Source of the DNA: Salinibacter pepae
Lineage (GTDB): Bacteria; Bacteroidota; Rhodothermia; Rhodothermales; Salinibacteraceae
Reading direction: 5' to 3'
DNA: 64,000 nt
Assembly (NCBI RefSeq): GCF_947077775.1
Contig: NZ_CAMTTE010000001.1
Coordinates: 1,488,001-1,552,000, forward strand
Positions 51,252 through 59,616 of the stretch are shown piece after piece. Within the stretch, counting starts at the first letter, position 1. The number at the start of each line of letters is the position of its first letter. Below the pieces are notes generated by a model. It had not been told where the DNA came from. It worked only from the letters and a program-made list of their open reading frames with translations, and made no database searches. A program made the translations under genes and the position numbers.

Positions 51252-52292
51252 CTAGGGCCTGCCATCTGAGCGACGCTCGTCGAGCATCTGCTGGTACTTC
51301 TCTGCCGCGCGGTTGTGCTCCCGGAGCGTGCGGCTGAAGGTGTGCCCGCCGGTCCCGTCGGCCGCGAAGTAAAGGTACTCGTGCCGCTCAGGACGAGCCG
51401 CGGCCCGCAGGCTGGAGGGGGACGGGTTCGTGATGGGCCCGGGCGGCAGGCCCTGATTCTGGTAGGTGTTGTACGGGTGGTCGATCTCGAGGTGCTCGTA
51501 GAGGACCCGGGTTACGCGGGTCCCCTTCGTGTCGAGCAGGACGTACTGGATGGTCGGGTCCGCCTGGAGGGGCCACCCGCGAGTGAGGCGATTTAGGTAC
51601 ACCCCGGCAATCGCCGGCTTTTCGGCGTCGACGAGGGCCTCCCACTCCACAATCGAGGCAAGCGTGACGACCTCCCGCTTCGTGAGCCCGAGGCTGTCGG
51701 CCCCGGCGGCAAGCTCGCGTTCGTAGAAGCGATCGAATCCCTGTTTGAGGCGCCGAACGACGGCCTCGGGGGGCGTCTGCCAGTAGAACTCGTACGTCTC
51801 GGGGAGCATGTACCCGAACAACCGCGCGGGGGTGCTGTCGAGCGCCTCGGCAAGGCTCGTGTCGCGAAGGGCCGCGCGGAATGCGTCGGCGTCCCGTTCG
51901 AGCCGCCGGCCCAGGACCGACGTGAGGGCGCCGGGCTGCACGCCCGGCGGGAGTGTAAGGCGCACCGGGTCCTGCAGGCCCCGCCGCAGCTTGTCGAGCA
52001 GGGCGTAGTTGGAACGGCGGGAAGCAATGCGGTAGTGCCCCGACTTGATCTGCTGCCCCCACCCAGTCGCCCGCGCCACGAGCCGGAACGCGGCCGGCAC
52101 GACGAGCACGTCGGCCTGCGCCAACGAATCGATGGCCGTGTCGAGCGTCGCCCCGCGCGCGATGTACACGCTGCGGGGCGCATCGTACCCGCCCGTGTTG
52201 GGCCCGAAGACCAACGCGCCCCCCACACCGGCGACGAGCCCCCCAACAAAAAGGATTGCAACGACGACCCCGAGGCGGCTTCGAGCGTACAC
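51252..52292 (-). CDS. mltG: Endolytic murein transglycosylase MltG
   Basis: 346 residues. An N-terminal membrane anchor (about 8-30) is followed by a LysM-like region (about 40-110) and the YceG catalytic domain. The catalytic Glu is Glu216 in LASIVEWEALVDAEKPAIAG; the later segments VYLNRLTRGWPLQADPTIQY and GLPPGPITNPSPSSLRAAAR are standard. It cuts nascent peptidoglycan strands near the membrane to set glycan chain length. Trp follows the Glu where Lys is common. Downstream of tsaD by 120 bp on the same strand. Confidence 0.93.
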   Translation of the reverse strand: MYARSRLGVVVAILFVGGLVAGVGGALVFGPNTGGYDAPRSVYIARGATLDTAIDSLAQADVLVVPAAFRLVARATGWGQQIKSGHYRIASRRSNYALLDKLRRGLQDPVRLTLPPGVQPGALTSVLGRRLERDADAFRAALRDTSLAEALDSTPARLFGYMLPETYEFYWQTPPEAVVRRLKQGFDRFYERELAAGADSLGLTKREVVTLASIVEWEALVDAEKPAIAGVYLNRLTRGWPLQADPTIQYVLLDTKGTRVTRVLYEHLEIDHPYNTYQNQGLPPGPITNPSPSSLRAAARPERHEYLYFAADGTGGHTFSRTLREHNRAAEKYQQMLDERRSDGRP

Positions 52293-52412
52293 GGACCGAA
52301 AACAGTGGGGAGAGGACAGACCAAGTGAGGATCCGCCGTCCGGGACAGGAACGGCAGGCCAGAGATACTCTCCCCTCCGTCGCCTCGTTTCGGGCCCAAC
52401 GAGCCCCCCATG

Positions 52413-53417
52413 CTACAGCTGGAGGCTCGGGTGCACGTCCAGCGTCGGCGGGCTCGCATGGCCGGCCGCGAGGCGCCGAGCCCCGGCCTGCGCGATCATG
52501 GCGGCGTTGTCCATGCAGTACGCCAGGTCGGGCACCGATACGTCAACGCCCTCGTCGCGCCCGAGGGCCTTCATTCGCCGCCGCAGCGCGGAGTTGGCCG
52601 CCACGCCCCCCACCACGGCCACGTGCCCAACCCCCGTCGCCTCGACGGCCCGCCGCACCGCATCCACGAGCACGTCCACCACCGCCGCCCGCACCGACGC
52701 GCACAGGTCATCGAGGTGCTCGTCGAGCAGGCGCTCGCGCTCGGCGTCGGACCGGTCGCGGAGGTAGTAGAGGACCGAGGTCTTCAGGCCGCTGAACGAG
52801 AAGTCGAAGTCGTCGAGCCGGCTCCGGGGAAAGTCGTGGAAGGTTGGGGCTCCGGACTCGGCGTGACGATCAATGTCGGGGCCCCCAGGGTACCCCAGCC
52901 CGAACAGCTGCGCTATTTTGTCGAATGCCTCGCCCGCCGCGTCGTCGCGGGTGCGCCCGAGCACGCCATGCTGAAAATCATCGCCGATGTGCACGAGTTC
53001 GGTGTGGCCGCCGGACACGATCAGACACAGGAACGGGCGGGCCGGCCGCGCCGGCCCCAGGTCGACGGAGTAGACGTGTCCCTCCAGGTGGTTCACCCCG
53101 ATCAGGTGCACGTCGAGCCCCTGCGCGAGCGCCTTCGCGAAGCTGAGCCCCACGAGCAGGGAGCCCGGCAGTCCCGGCCCGTAGGTGCCCGCAATGGCAT
53201 CGAGTGCACGGGCGTCCACATCCGCCTCGGCAAGGGCCCGTTGCACGACGGGCACGATGAGCCGCTGGTGGTTGCGGGAGGCCAGCTCCGGCACCACACC
53301 GCCGTACTCCTCGTGGAGGTCCGCCTGCGAGGACACGACGTTCGACCGCACCGTGCCGTCGTCCCATACGGCCGCGGCGGTGTCGTCACACGACGATTCA
53401 ATGCCGAGCACGAGCAT
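52413..53417 (-). CDS. tsaD: tRNA N6-adenosine threonylcarbamoyltransferase TsaD
   Basis: 334 residues of the Kae1/YgjD family. An ASKHA fold with the N-terminal LVLGIESSCDDTAAAVWDDG, the metal-binding HxxxH in VNHLEGHVYS (His110, His114), and the ATP-binding GGHTELVHIGD region. The C-terminal AVVGGVAANSALRRRMK is also conserved. With TsaB and TsaE it transfers threonylcarbamoyl to A37 of ANN-decoding tRNAs; the partners are not in the window. mltG follows downstream. Confidence 0.96.
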   Translation of the reverse strand: MLVLGIESSCDDTAAAVWDDGTVRSNVVSSQADLHEEYGGVVPELASRNHQRLIVPVVQRALAEADVDARALDAIAGTYGPGLPGSLLVGLSFAKALAQGLDVHLIGVNHLEGHVYSVDLGPARPARPFLCLIVSGGHTELVHIGDDFQHGVLGRTRDDAAGEAFDKIAQLFGLGYPGGPDIDRHAESGAPTFHDFPRSRLDDFDFSFSGLKTSVLYYLRDRSDAERERLLDEHLDDLCASVRAAVVDVLVDAVRRAVEATGVGHVAVVGGVAANSALRRRMKALGRDEGVDVSVPDLAYCMDNAAMIAQAGARRLAAGHASPPTLDVHPSLQL

Positions 53418-53606
53418 GGTGCCGTTTGGGAATCGGGTTCGATGCCGGATGGACCAGGGCTTGGAACTGCCTCTTTCGCACGAACCGTTCTGGGCCTGGA
53501 TCCCCTCCCGGAATGAAGCGCGAACAAACCGGCTGCCCTAAGGTACTACACACGGGTATTGATAAACTTCACTCCGCCCCCCTCCACACCGACGGACGAG
53601 GTTCTC

Positions 53607-54116
53607 ATGCGCACGGTTCTGCCCCTCTTGTGTCTCGTGTTCGTACTGAGCGCCACCGCCCCGGCGCACGCTCAGCTCCGGGAAACGGCTCAGCAAAACT
53701 CTTCGGTCGTCACCCAGCTGTACGATACCGGCTCGGACGCGACCGATGCCCTCGGCAATCTGTTCGGGGCCGAGGACTTTCGGATGAGCCACAGCTACCA
53801 GATGTCGTTCTCCTCGTTCGGGGGCAGTACGTCCTCGGTGGGCATGTACACCAACTCCATGATGTGGCAGTTCAACTCCGACCTGGCCGCCCGGGTCGAC
53901 GTGGGCGTATCCCACCCGCTCGCCAGCAACAACGCGTTTGGGAATCAGGAGGCGCGGGTGGTTCTCCGCAACGCGGAGGTGGCCTACACCCCGACCGACA
54001 ACATGAAAATTCATTTCCAGGTGCGGCAGAGCCCTCGTGGGCGGTACGCGAGCCCGTACGGGTATCGGCATCGTCGGGGCACCTTCGCCTCCACCGCCCC
54101 CTTGCTGCCGAACTGA
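53607..54116 (+). CDS. Exported hypothetical protein
   Basis: 169 residues, not recognised. A clear Sec signal peptide (about 1-23, MRTVLPLLCLVFVLSATAPA then HAQ) precedes a Ser/Gln/Asn-rich mature part with alternating hydrophobic residues (FRMSHSYQMSFSSFGGSTSS, VGMYTNSMMWQFNSDLAARV), the look of outer-membrane beta-strands. The C-terminal 20 residues are basic. The upstream in-frame ATG at 53559 would put a Pro-rich stretch before the signal. A related gene organisation with the LytR_C gene at 54204 suggests the envelope. Confidence 0.65.
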   Translation: MRTVLPLLCLVFVLSATAPAHAQLRETAQQNSSVVTQLYDTGSDATDALGNLFGAEDFRMSHSYQMSFSSFGGSTSSVGMYTNSMMWQFNSDLAARVDVGVSHPLASNNAFGNQEARVVLRNAEVAYTPTDNMKIHFQVRQSPRGRYASPYGYRHRRGTFASTAPLLPN

Positions 54117-54203
54117 GTTGTCCTTTCTTCTCGGTGCCGATCGGGAAGCACGGCGGCCTGCACGTAGGCCCCCTGCCGGATCGGCCTGGTTGCCCCGGCG
54201 CCC

Positions 54204-54671
54204 ATGGCCCAATGGTCCTCCCGCTTCACCAATGGACTGCTAAACGCTGCGCTCGTAGCGGCTGGACTGGGCGCGGCCGTTCTGTTGTACGCCTTCGCGA
54301 GTCGGACCGTCTTCACGGGCCCGAGCCCGAAGCGCCCCCCCTCCGATACCTCGCAGCTGGTGAGCCGGATCATCCAGGTGGAGGTGCGCAACGGCGCCGG
54401 GGTCGATCGCCTCGCCGAGCGCACCACACAGTACCTCCGCGACCGCGGCTTTGACGTGGTCGACGTGGGCAACCACTCGTCGTTCGACCAGGCCCACTCG
54501 GTCGTGATCGACCGGGCCGGCAACCCCGAGGCCGCACGAAACGTGGCGGAGGCGCTTGGGATTCCGTTCTCCCGGGTGCGTCAGAACATCAAACCAGAGT
54601 ACTATCTCGACGCCTCCGTGATTCTCGGCCGCGACTACGCACGGCTCCGCCCGTTTCAGGAGGCTCCCTAG
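54204..54671 (+). CDS. LytR_C-domain membrane protein
   Basis: 155 residues. A single N-terminal membrane helix (about 12-33, LLNAALVAAGLGAAVLLYAF) is followed by a Pro-rich linker and a LytR C-terminal domain (about 52-150; VEVRNGAGVDRLAERTTQYL, then RDRGFDVVDVGN and DASVILGRDYARLRPF). The domain occurs alone or attached to LytR-CpsA-Psr wall enzymes; here the catalytic part is missing. It lies 60 bp upstream of rsfS, an arrangement common in this phylum, so the genes are probably co-transcribed. Confidence 0.85.
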   Translation: MAQWSSRFTNGLLNAALVAAGLGAAVLLYAFASRTVFTGPSPKRPPSDTSQLVSRIIQVEVRNGAGVDRLAERTTQYLRDRGFDVVDVGNHSSFDQAHSVVIDRAGNPEAARNVAEALGIPFSRVRQNIKPEYYLDASVILGRDYARLRPFQEAP

Positions 54672-54731
54672 CCTGCATTCGGCGCGCCTTCGTATTCCCT
54701 CACGACCCCCCGCACCAATGTCTTAGCCCAT

Positions 54732-55199
54732 ATGGCTTCCCCCGACCAGACCTCCTCCACAGAGCCTTCCCTCCGCCGAACCCCCGAGAACCCCAGTCCG
54801 GTGCTTGCCGCGCGGGTCGCAGATGCCATGGCCGACAAGCGGGCCATGAACATCAGTGTCATCGATCTGCGGGAGGTGAGTAGCATGGCTGATTTCTTCG
54901 TTCTCGGCACCGGCGAGTCGGACCTCCAGGTGAAGGCCATCGCCAACGGCATCGCGGATCATGTGCAGGAGACCTGCGGGGAGGAACCCTGGAAGCGGGA
55001 AGGCACGGATCACCTCCAGTGGGTCGTGCTCGACTACGTAGATGTCGTCGCGCACGTCTTCCTGCCCGACAAGCGGGAGCACTACCGCATCGACCGCCTC
55101 TGGGGGGAGGCCGATTCGGAGATCGTGCCCGAGGACGGCGACGCCTCGGACCTTGACCTCCTGCAGGACCGCCTGCAGCAGTCTTCAGACCCGGCGTAA
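54732..55199 (+). CDS. rsfS: Ribosomal silencing factor RsfS
   Basis: 155 residues. The conserved Oligomerization/RsfS core is visible: MNISVIDLREVSSMADFFVL, TGESDLQVKAIANGIADHVQ and HLQWVVLDYVDVVAHVFLPD, then KREHYRIDRLWGEAD. It binds ribosomal protein L14 and blocks subunit joining when nutrients are scarce. The N-terminal 40 residues are an extra polar extension. Second gene of the LytR_C-rsfS-DUF423 run; DUF423 starts 29 bp after its stop. Confidence 0.93.
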   Translation: MASPDQTSSTEPSLRRTPENPSPVLAARVADAMADKRAMNISVIDLREVSSMADFFVLGTGESDLQVKAIANGIADHVQETCGEEPWKREGTDHLQWVVLDYVDVVAHVFLPDKREHYRIDRLWGEADSEIVPEDGDASDLDLLQDRLQQSSDPA

Positions 55200-55228
55200 C
55201 CTGTTTCCCTGTGACTCCCCGCTCGACA

Positions 55229-55600
55229 ATGCCCCGCCTGTTTGTTGGACTCGGTGCGATTGCGGCGCTTCTCGGAGTGGCCCTCGGCGCGTTCGGGGCG
55301 CACGGGCTGGAGGGGCGCGTCTCGCCGGGGCGGGTGGAGACGTTTCGCACCGGGGTGGCGTATCAGATGTACCACGCGCTGGCGCTGCTCGTCGTGGGCT
55401 GGGCCGCCGCGCAGGGCTGGGGGCCGTCCCTGCACTGGGCCGGCTACTGCTTCGTCGCCGGCATCGTGATCTTTTCGGGCAGCCTGTACGTGCTCGTCCT
55501 GAGCGACACGGGCTGGCTCGGCGCGATCACCCCACTCGGGGGCGTGGCCTTCATCGCGGGCTGGGCCCTACTGGCATGGGCGGCGTTCACTGGGGGATAG
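55229..55600 (+). CDS. DUF423-family small membrane protein
   Basis: 123 residues with four membrane helices. The DUF423 signature GALLGVALGAFGAHGLEGR-type N-terminus is present (AALLGVALGAFGAHGLEGRV), with TGVAYQMYHALALLVVGW in the second helix and GSLYVLVLSDTGWLGAITPL GG in the third. Function unknown; widespread in bacteria. Starts 29 bp after rsfS, so probably in the same operon. The ATG at 55229 places the first helix correctly; the ATG at 55211 is an alternative. Confidence 0.88.
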   Translation: MPRLFVGLGAIAALLGVALGAFGAHGLEGRVSPGRVETFRTGVAYQMYHALALLVVGWAAAQGWGPSLHWAGYCFVAGIVIFSGSLYVLVLSDTGWLGAITPLGGVAFIAGWALLAWAAFTGG

Positions 55601-55634
55601 CGGCCGGCGCCCCGCCCCCGGCGCCCGCTTGTTG

Positions 55635-55994
55635 TCACAGCGCCTCGTCCTCAAACAGTACGGTGACGCTCGGCAGGAGGTCGTGCCCGCGGGCCAGCTC
55701 CAGAAGCGACTGCGCCGCGGCCTCCGGGACCTCGTAGCGCCCGTGCACGTCGCTGTCCACGGCGAGGGCGTAGGCCACGTCCGTGTCCTCGTCCAGTGTT
55801 GGCTCGTCCTCCCACGCCGTCGCCGCCTCCACGAGGTACGTCCCGTCGTCCGGCATGAAGGAGGCAAGGTAGAGCTCTCGCTCCGCCTCGGCGTCGATGA
55901 GGCTTACGCTTCCCACGAGGCCGTACTCAATGTCGTAGAACAGCGACTCGGCGAGAAGGCGGGTGGTGAAGTTGTCGGGGTCGAAGTCGGGCAT
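55635..55994 (-). CDS. Hypothetical acidic protein
   Basis: 119 residues, not recognised. Very acidic (Asp/Glu-rich) with alternating blocks TRLLAESLFYDIEYGLVG, SVSLIDAEAERELYLASFMP and DVHGRYEVPEAAAQSLLELA. The pattern suggests a small alpha/beta domain, possibly a DUF of Bacteroidota. No signal peptide or membrane segment. It is convergent with the DUF423 gene, 34 bp away. Codon and amino-acid use match halophilic neighbours, which supports it being real. Confidence 0.6.
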   Translation of the reverse strand: MPDFDPDNFTTRLLAESLFYDIEYGLVGSVSLIDAEAERELYLASFMPDDGTYLVEAATAWEDEPTLDEDTDVAYALAVDSDVHGRYEVPEAAAQSLLELARGHDLLPSVTVLFEDEAL

Positions 55995-56077
55995 AGAAAA
56001 TCAGGACGAATACAGAGACAAGTGCAAGACGGCAGGACTGCCGTCTGCGTGTAGGGTATCCTCCCCAGGCGAGCATG

Positions 56078-56400
56078 TCAATCAGGCAACGTTCTCATGC
56101 CCGACGCACGTCCACACCCCGCTGGATCGGCCCGGAACGCCTCGTACGGGACCTCGCGGTACGCACGCGTCGAGAGGTAGGCGAGCAGGACCCGGATCGG
56201 CGCCGGCTCGTCGTAGCCCGAGAGGTGCAACAGGCATTCGACCTGCAGTGATAAAACTACTGTCGTCGGCGCCCCGTCCGCACGAAAACGTGGAGGTCAA
56301 TTCGCGGGGTTATGCGACGTCCCCGATACCGGGAGGTGATCTCGATGTCGTCTCGATTGAGGCGTGTGAGCAGGAAGTCGTCCGCCAGGCATGAGCGCAC
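56078..56400 (-). pseudogene. Decayed gene, two out-of-phase fragments
   Basis: Two minus-strand reading frames have strong third-position GC bias but are not in one frame. The first (56257-56400, from a GTG) reads LADDFLLTRLNRDDIEITSR then YRGRRITPRIDLHVFV, ending at TAG. The second (56078-56248) reads VECLLHLSGYDEPAPIRVLL then AYLSTRAYREVPYEAFRADP, ending at TGA. Their order and shared orientation suggest one gene broken by a frameshift and stop near 56250. The family is not recognised. Confidence 0.35.
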
Positions 56401-56484
56401 CGCCTGTGTTGTTTTCGCCGCTCATCTCGTTTTCTTTCTGGTGGGTGAAATCCAGTAGCTTCATTCCAAAGCATGACATGCATC

Positions 56485-56509
56485 GTAGCGCGATCTTTGA
56501 TTGCGCTAC
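56485..56509. repeat. Inverted repeat forming an 11-bp stem
   Basis: Arms GTAGCGC (56485-56491) and GCGCTAC (56503-56509) are perfect; the inner bases extend the stem by a G-T pair and ATC/GAT, leaving a TTT loop. No T-run follows, so it is not a standard terminator. It could be a mobile-element end or a transcript-stabilising structure. Confidence 0.6.
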
Positions 56510-56623
56510 TGGATTGCACTACCCTGAACTGTGCATCCGGACTGGGCATGAGGAGTGGAGTCTTTTCAGAATCTAACGCAGTGGGGACTCGTCCTTTCGG
56601 GGGAGAGGACCGCCCACCTGCCG

Positions 56624-57151
56624 CTACCGCCCGCCGCTGCGTTGCTTGCGGAACGCTTCATAGGACTGCCGCCGGTAGGCACCACTGCCGACGTACTCGA
56701 CGGCGGGCCGCAGCTCCCTCTCTTTGAGAAAACCGGCGGTGCGGAACAGCTTCTGCCCATTCGGCGCGAGGAAGACGACTGCCGGCACGCCCGCCACGCC
56801 CAGCTTCTGCGCCAACCGCAGCGGCGTGAACTGCTCGCCGCGATAGCGCACGTGATCGTCGTTGTCGTCGCGGTTGAGCCGCGTCAGCACGAGGCGTCCG
56901 CCCAGCTCTTCTCGGAACGCCGGGTAGATCTCGTTTTTCATGCGGTGGCACCACCCACACCACGGCGCCCACACGTCCACCAGTACCGGCTTTTCCTGCT
57001 TTTGGGCCGTCGCCAGCGCCTCCTCGAAGGGGCGCCAGTCGAGGTCCTCGGCGCTATCCTGCGCCCACGTCGCCGGTGCCACAACCATCAGGAACACCAG
57101 CGCGAGAAGCGCGGCCCGCCCCGCGAGTTGCCGAGGGCTGTTCTCATTCAT
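56624..57151 (-). CDS. Exported thioredoxin-family protein
   Basis: 175 residues. A signal peptide (about 1-30, ALLALVFLMVVAPATWA) precedes a thioredoxin fold with the active site WAPWCGWCHRMKNE (Cys65, Cys68). The later cis-Pro segment is GVAGVPAVVFLAPNGQKLFR. The WCxWCH form with a following Lys/Met resembles periplasmic thioredoxins of the DsbD-gamma/SoxW-like or thioredoxin_7 group. It lies 53 bp downstream of a TonB-receptor gene on the same strand, so the two are probably one operon; it may keep Cys residues of the receptor or of metal ligands reduced. Confidence 0.88.
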   Translation of the reverse strand: MNENSPRQLAGRAALLALVFLMVVAPATWAQDSAEDLDWRPFEEALATAQKQEKPVLVDVWAPWCGWCHRMKNEIYPAFREELGGRLVLTRLNRDDNDDHVRYRGEQFTPLRLAQKLGVAGVPAVVFLAPNGQKLFRTAGFLKERELRPAVEYVGSGAYRRQSYEAFRKQRSGGR

Positions 57152-57204
57152 AGCGCATTGCTCGTTTGCTGACAGAACGCTCTCACACCCATGCTCCCAC
57201 GCGC

Positions 57205-59445
57205 TCAACGAAGGTTCATGCGCACGCCGAGCGAGAACGTGCGGCCCACGATCGGGCCCCACGTGTAGATCGTCTCGAAGCCCTCCTCCGCATCGTAGGG
57301 ATCGCCCACCAGCGGGGTCGGCTGCGTGGTGTCGAAGACGTTCTCCACGGAGAGGTAGGCGTCGACGCCCACGCCGCTCGGGCTGTTCACGTCCAAGAAC
57401 GACTTGGTGAGCTTGAGGTCGTGCGTGGAGAAGGTCGGCGACTCGCGGTCACGCCCGTAGCCCTCAACGTAGAGGTCGGGCATCCGCTTCGGGCCGACGA
57501 GGTTGGCCGAGTAGTCGAGCTCAAGCCCGAGGTCGCGCAGCTGGTAGGTCGCCCCGAGATTGCCGAGGAAATCCGGCGAGTAGTCGAGGGCGCGCGTCCC
57601 TTCGTCGTCTTCGATGAAGGCGTCGATGAACGTGAAGCTCGCGTCGTAGCTCAGCGGAATCGCCGTGAAGTTCTGCTCCAAACCCGCCGTGAAGCCGCGC
57701 GTGGTGGCCTCGCTGTCGTTGTTGGCGTAGATGACCCGGTTCGGTGCGTTGTTGTTAATCTCGTACGCCGGCTCGATCTTGTTGGCGAAGCGCGTATAGA
57801 AGCCGTCGAGCGAGAGCGTCATCGGGTTGCCGCCCAGCGGCAGGATGTGCTCGAGGTTGGCGGTGAGGCTGCGGGAGCGCTCCGGGTCGAGGTCGTCGGC
57901 GAAGACGACCTCGCTCGTTCCGGTGAGCGACTGGTGGTCCTCGGTGAAGACGTTCACGAAGCGAAAGCCTGTGCCAACGCTCGCACGAAGGGTCGTGCGA
58001 TCGCTCGCGTCGTATTTCGCCGCGAGGCGCGGGGCCGAGACGAAGCCGGACTCGTCGTGGTAGTCCACGCGTAGCCCGCCCAGCAGCGTCAGGGCACCGG
58101 GCAACCACTTCGCCTGCGCGAAGACGCCGGGGATAAAGCGCTTTTTGGCTCCACCGCTGGTGACCGGCGAGTCGTCGTCGTAGGTCTGGTAGCGCAGCGT
58201 GCCGCCACCGAGGAGCCGCACCGCGTCGGTAAGTTGCTGGTTCCACGTGCTCTGCAAGAAGGAATTGGTCTGGGTCGCCTTGTAGCCGGTGCCCCCATAG
58301 AAGCTGTCTTGGTCGTGGTACGTCGTCGCGCCCTTGAAGCGAAGCTGCTCGACCCCCGGCGGGCGAAATTCCGCCAAAAGCTCTCCGCGCGTCGTGTAGA
58401 TCGACTCCCCGTAGATCTCGTCGGAGCCGCGGATGTCGTCACTGAATCCGGGCAGGCCGCCGGTGCGGTCTTCGTAGTAGCCCTTCCCAGCCACGCTGAG
58501 GATCTTTCCGCCGTCAGCGTTTTCGACCGTGCCCTTCCCGAAGAGCGCGGCGCGAGAGCGCATCACCTGGTCGGCGAAGTTGTCGCCGTTTTCGTCGAAG
58601 AAGTTCTCCATGCGCAGCACGTTGCCGCTGACGAAGCCCTTCACGCGATCCCCCTTCGCCGAGGCGGCCACGTCGGCGTTGAATTCCTGCGTGGAGCGCC
58701 CGTACACGTCCGCCGAGAGGGTCGGTGTGTTCGCCGGGTCTTTGGTGATGATGTTGACCACGCCGCCGAGCGCATCCGTGCCGTAGAGCGTGGACTGCGG
58801 CCCCTTGATGACCTCCACGCGGTCGATGATCGACGGGCTGATGCCGTTGAGGCCGTAGACCGAGGCGAGCGCGCCCTGAATGGGCATCCCGTCGATGAGG
58901 ACGGCGGTGTCCGGTCCCTCCACGCCGTTGATGCGAATGGCGTTGGTGCCGCAGACGCCGCAGTTGAGCTGCGTCGAAAGTCCACTGACGTTCCCGATCA
59001 CGTCCATGATGTTGGAGGTGACCGACCCGCGTTGTAGGCGCTCCGAAGAGACGGACTGCACCTTCACCGGCGAGTCCTTCACGTACGTCTCGCGCATCGT
59101 GCCGGTCACGACGACCTCCTCGCCCCGGAGCACCGTCGGCTCGAGCGACACGTCCCATTCCCGCTCCTCGCCTGCTTCCAGGTTCACCTGCTCCTCCACC
59201 GCCTGAAAGCCGACGGCGGAGACCACAATCGTGTGCGTGCCCGCCGAGAGGGACGAGAGCCGGTAGGTGCCGTCGTCCTGGGTGGCGATGCCCTGCTCTG
59301 TCTCCTCTACGTAGAGGTTTGCGCTGGGAATTGGCTCGCCGGCGTTGTCGGTCACGCGCCCGTACAGAACGGCCTGGGCATGCGCGGCCCCCGACACCCC
59401 CGCGAGAAGGAGACTCAAAAGGACGATCCGTCGAACGAACTGCAT
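57205..59445 (-). CDS. TonB-dependent receptor with Cys motif in the plug
   Basis: 746 residues. Signal peptide (1-23), carboxypeptidase-like domain (about 26-105, YGRVTDNAGEPIPSANLYVE), plug (about 110-230) and barrel, with a final Arg-rich/aromatic strand (FSLGVRMNLR). The plug contains QLNCGVCGTNAIRINGVEGP with Cys162 and Cys165, a CxxC pair absent from most TonB receptors but seen in a subgroup in this lineage. Otherwise BtuB/FepA-like (VDRVEVIKGPQSTLYGTDAL-type motif, here IDRVEVIKGPQSTLYG). Probably imports a metal complex. The downstream gene is an exported thioredoxin. A promoter is visible at 59484-59512. Confidence 0.9.
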   Translation of the reverse strand: MQFVRRIVLLSLLLAGVSGAAHAQAVLYGRVTDNAGEPIPSANLYVEETEQGIATQDDGTYRLSSLSAGTHTIVVSAVGFQAVEEQVNLEAGEEREWDVSLEPTVLRGEEVVVTGTMRETYVKDSPVKVQSVSSERLQRGSVTSNIMDVIGNVSGLSTQLNCGVCGTNAIRINGVEGPDTAVLIDGMPIQGALASVYGLNGISPSIIDRVEVIKGPQSTLYGTDALGGVVNIITKDPANTPTLSADVYGRSTQEFNADVAASAKGDRVKGFVSGNVLRMENFFDENGDNFADQVMRSRAALFGKGTVENADGGKILSVAGKGYYEDRTGGLPGFSDDIRGSDEIYGESIYTTRGELLAEFRPPGVEQLRFKGATTYHDQDSFYGGTGYKATQTNSFLQSTWNQQLTDAVRLLGGGTLRYQTYDDDSPVTSGGAKKRFIPGVFAQAKWLPGALTLLGGLRVDYHDESGFVSAPRLAAKYDASDRTTLRASVGTGFRFVNVFTEDHQSLTGTSEVVFADDLDPERSRSLTANLEHILPLGGNPMTLSLDGFYTRFANKIEPAYEINNNAPNRVIYANNDSEATTRGFTAGLEQNFTAIPLSYDASFTFIDAFIEDDEGTRALDYSPDFLGNLGATYQLRDLGLELDYSANLVGPKRMPDLYVEGYGRDRESPTFSTHDLKLTKSFLDVNSPSGVGVDAYLSVENVFDTTQPTPLVGDPYDAEEGFETIYTWGPIVGRTFSLGVRMNLR

Positions 59446-59483
59446 TGCACTGGCAATGATTTACAACTGACTAGCGCACATAA

Positions 59484-59512
59484 TTGATATTGCTAATTAT
59501 TTTGTTAGTCAA
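59484..59512 (-). promoter_or_regulatory. Sigma-70-type promoter of the TonB receptor operon
   Basis: On the minus strand, TTGACT (59512-59507) and TATCAA (59489-59484) are separated by 17 bp, in an AT-rich pocket 39 bp before the ATG at 59445. The -35 box lies inside the palindrome at 59505-59518. Confidence 0.5.
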
Positions 59513-59518
59513 GGCTAA
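59505..59518. promoter_or_regulatory. Possible DtxR/MntR-type operator
   Basis: TTAGTCAAGGCTAA is a near-palindrome (TTAG/CTAA arms, one mismatch inside). It resembles half of the TTAGG-type boxes bound by DtxR-family iron or manganese repressors and overlaps the -35 element of the receptor promoter. Only form and position support it. Confidence 0.35.
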
Positions 59519-59616
59519 AAACGATTCGAGGGATTAACCTTCCGTGAACAGCACTCGACAGGGATCTGTAGGAGGTGTAGCCTACGCGTTTTCGGTGTCC
59601 AAGATCTCGTTTTCGT

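Larger units (their letters stand above)
55995..56623. other. Gene-poor region, 629 bp
   Basis: Lies between the acidic hypothetical gene and the thioredoxin gene, both minus strand. It holds the decayed gene at 56078-56400 and the hairpin at 56485-56509. Around 56400-56580 it is clearly richer in A/T than its surroundings, which hints at foreign or degenerate sequence. No intact gene was seen. Confidence 0.5.
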
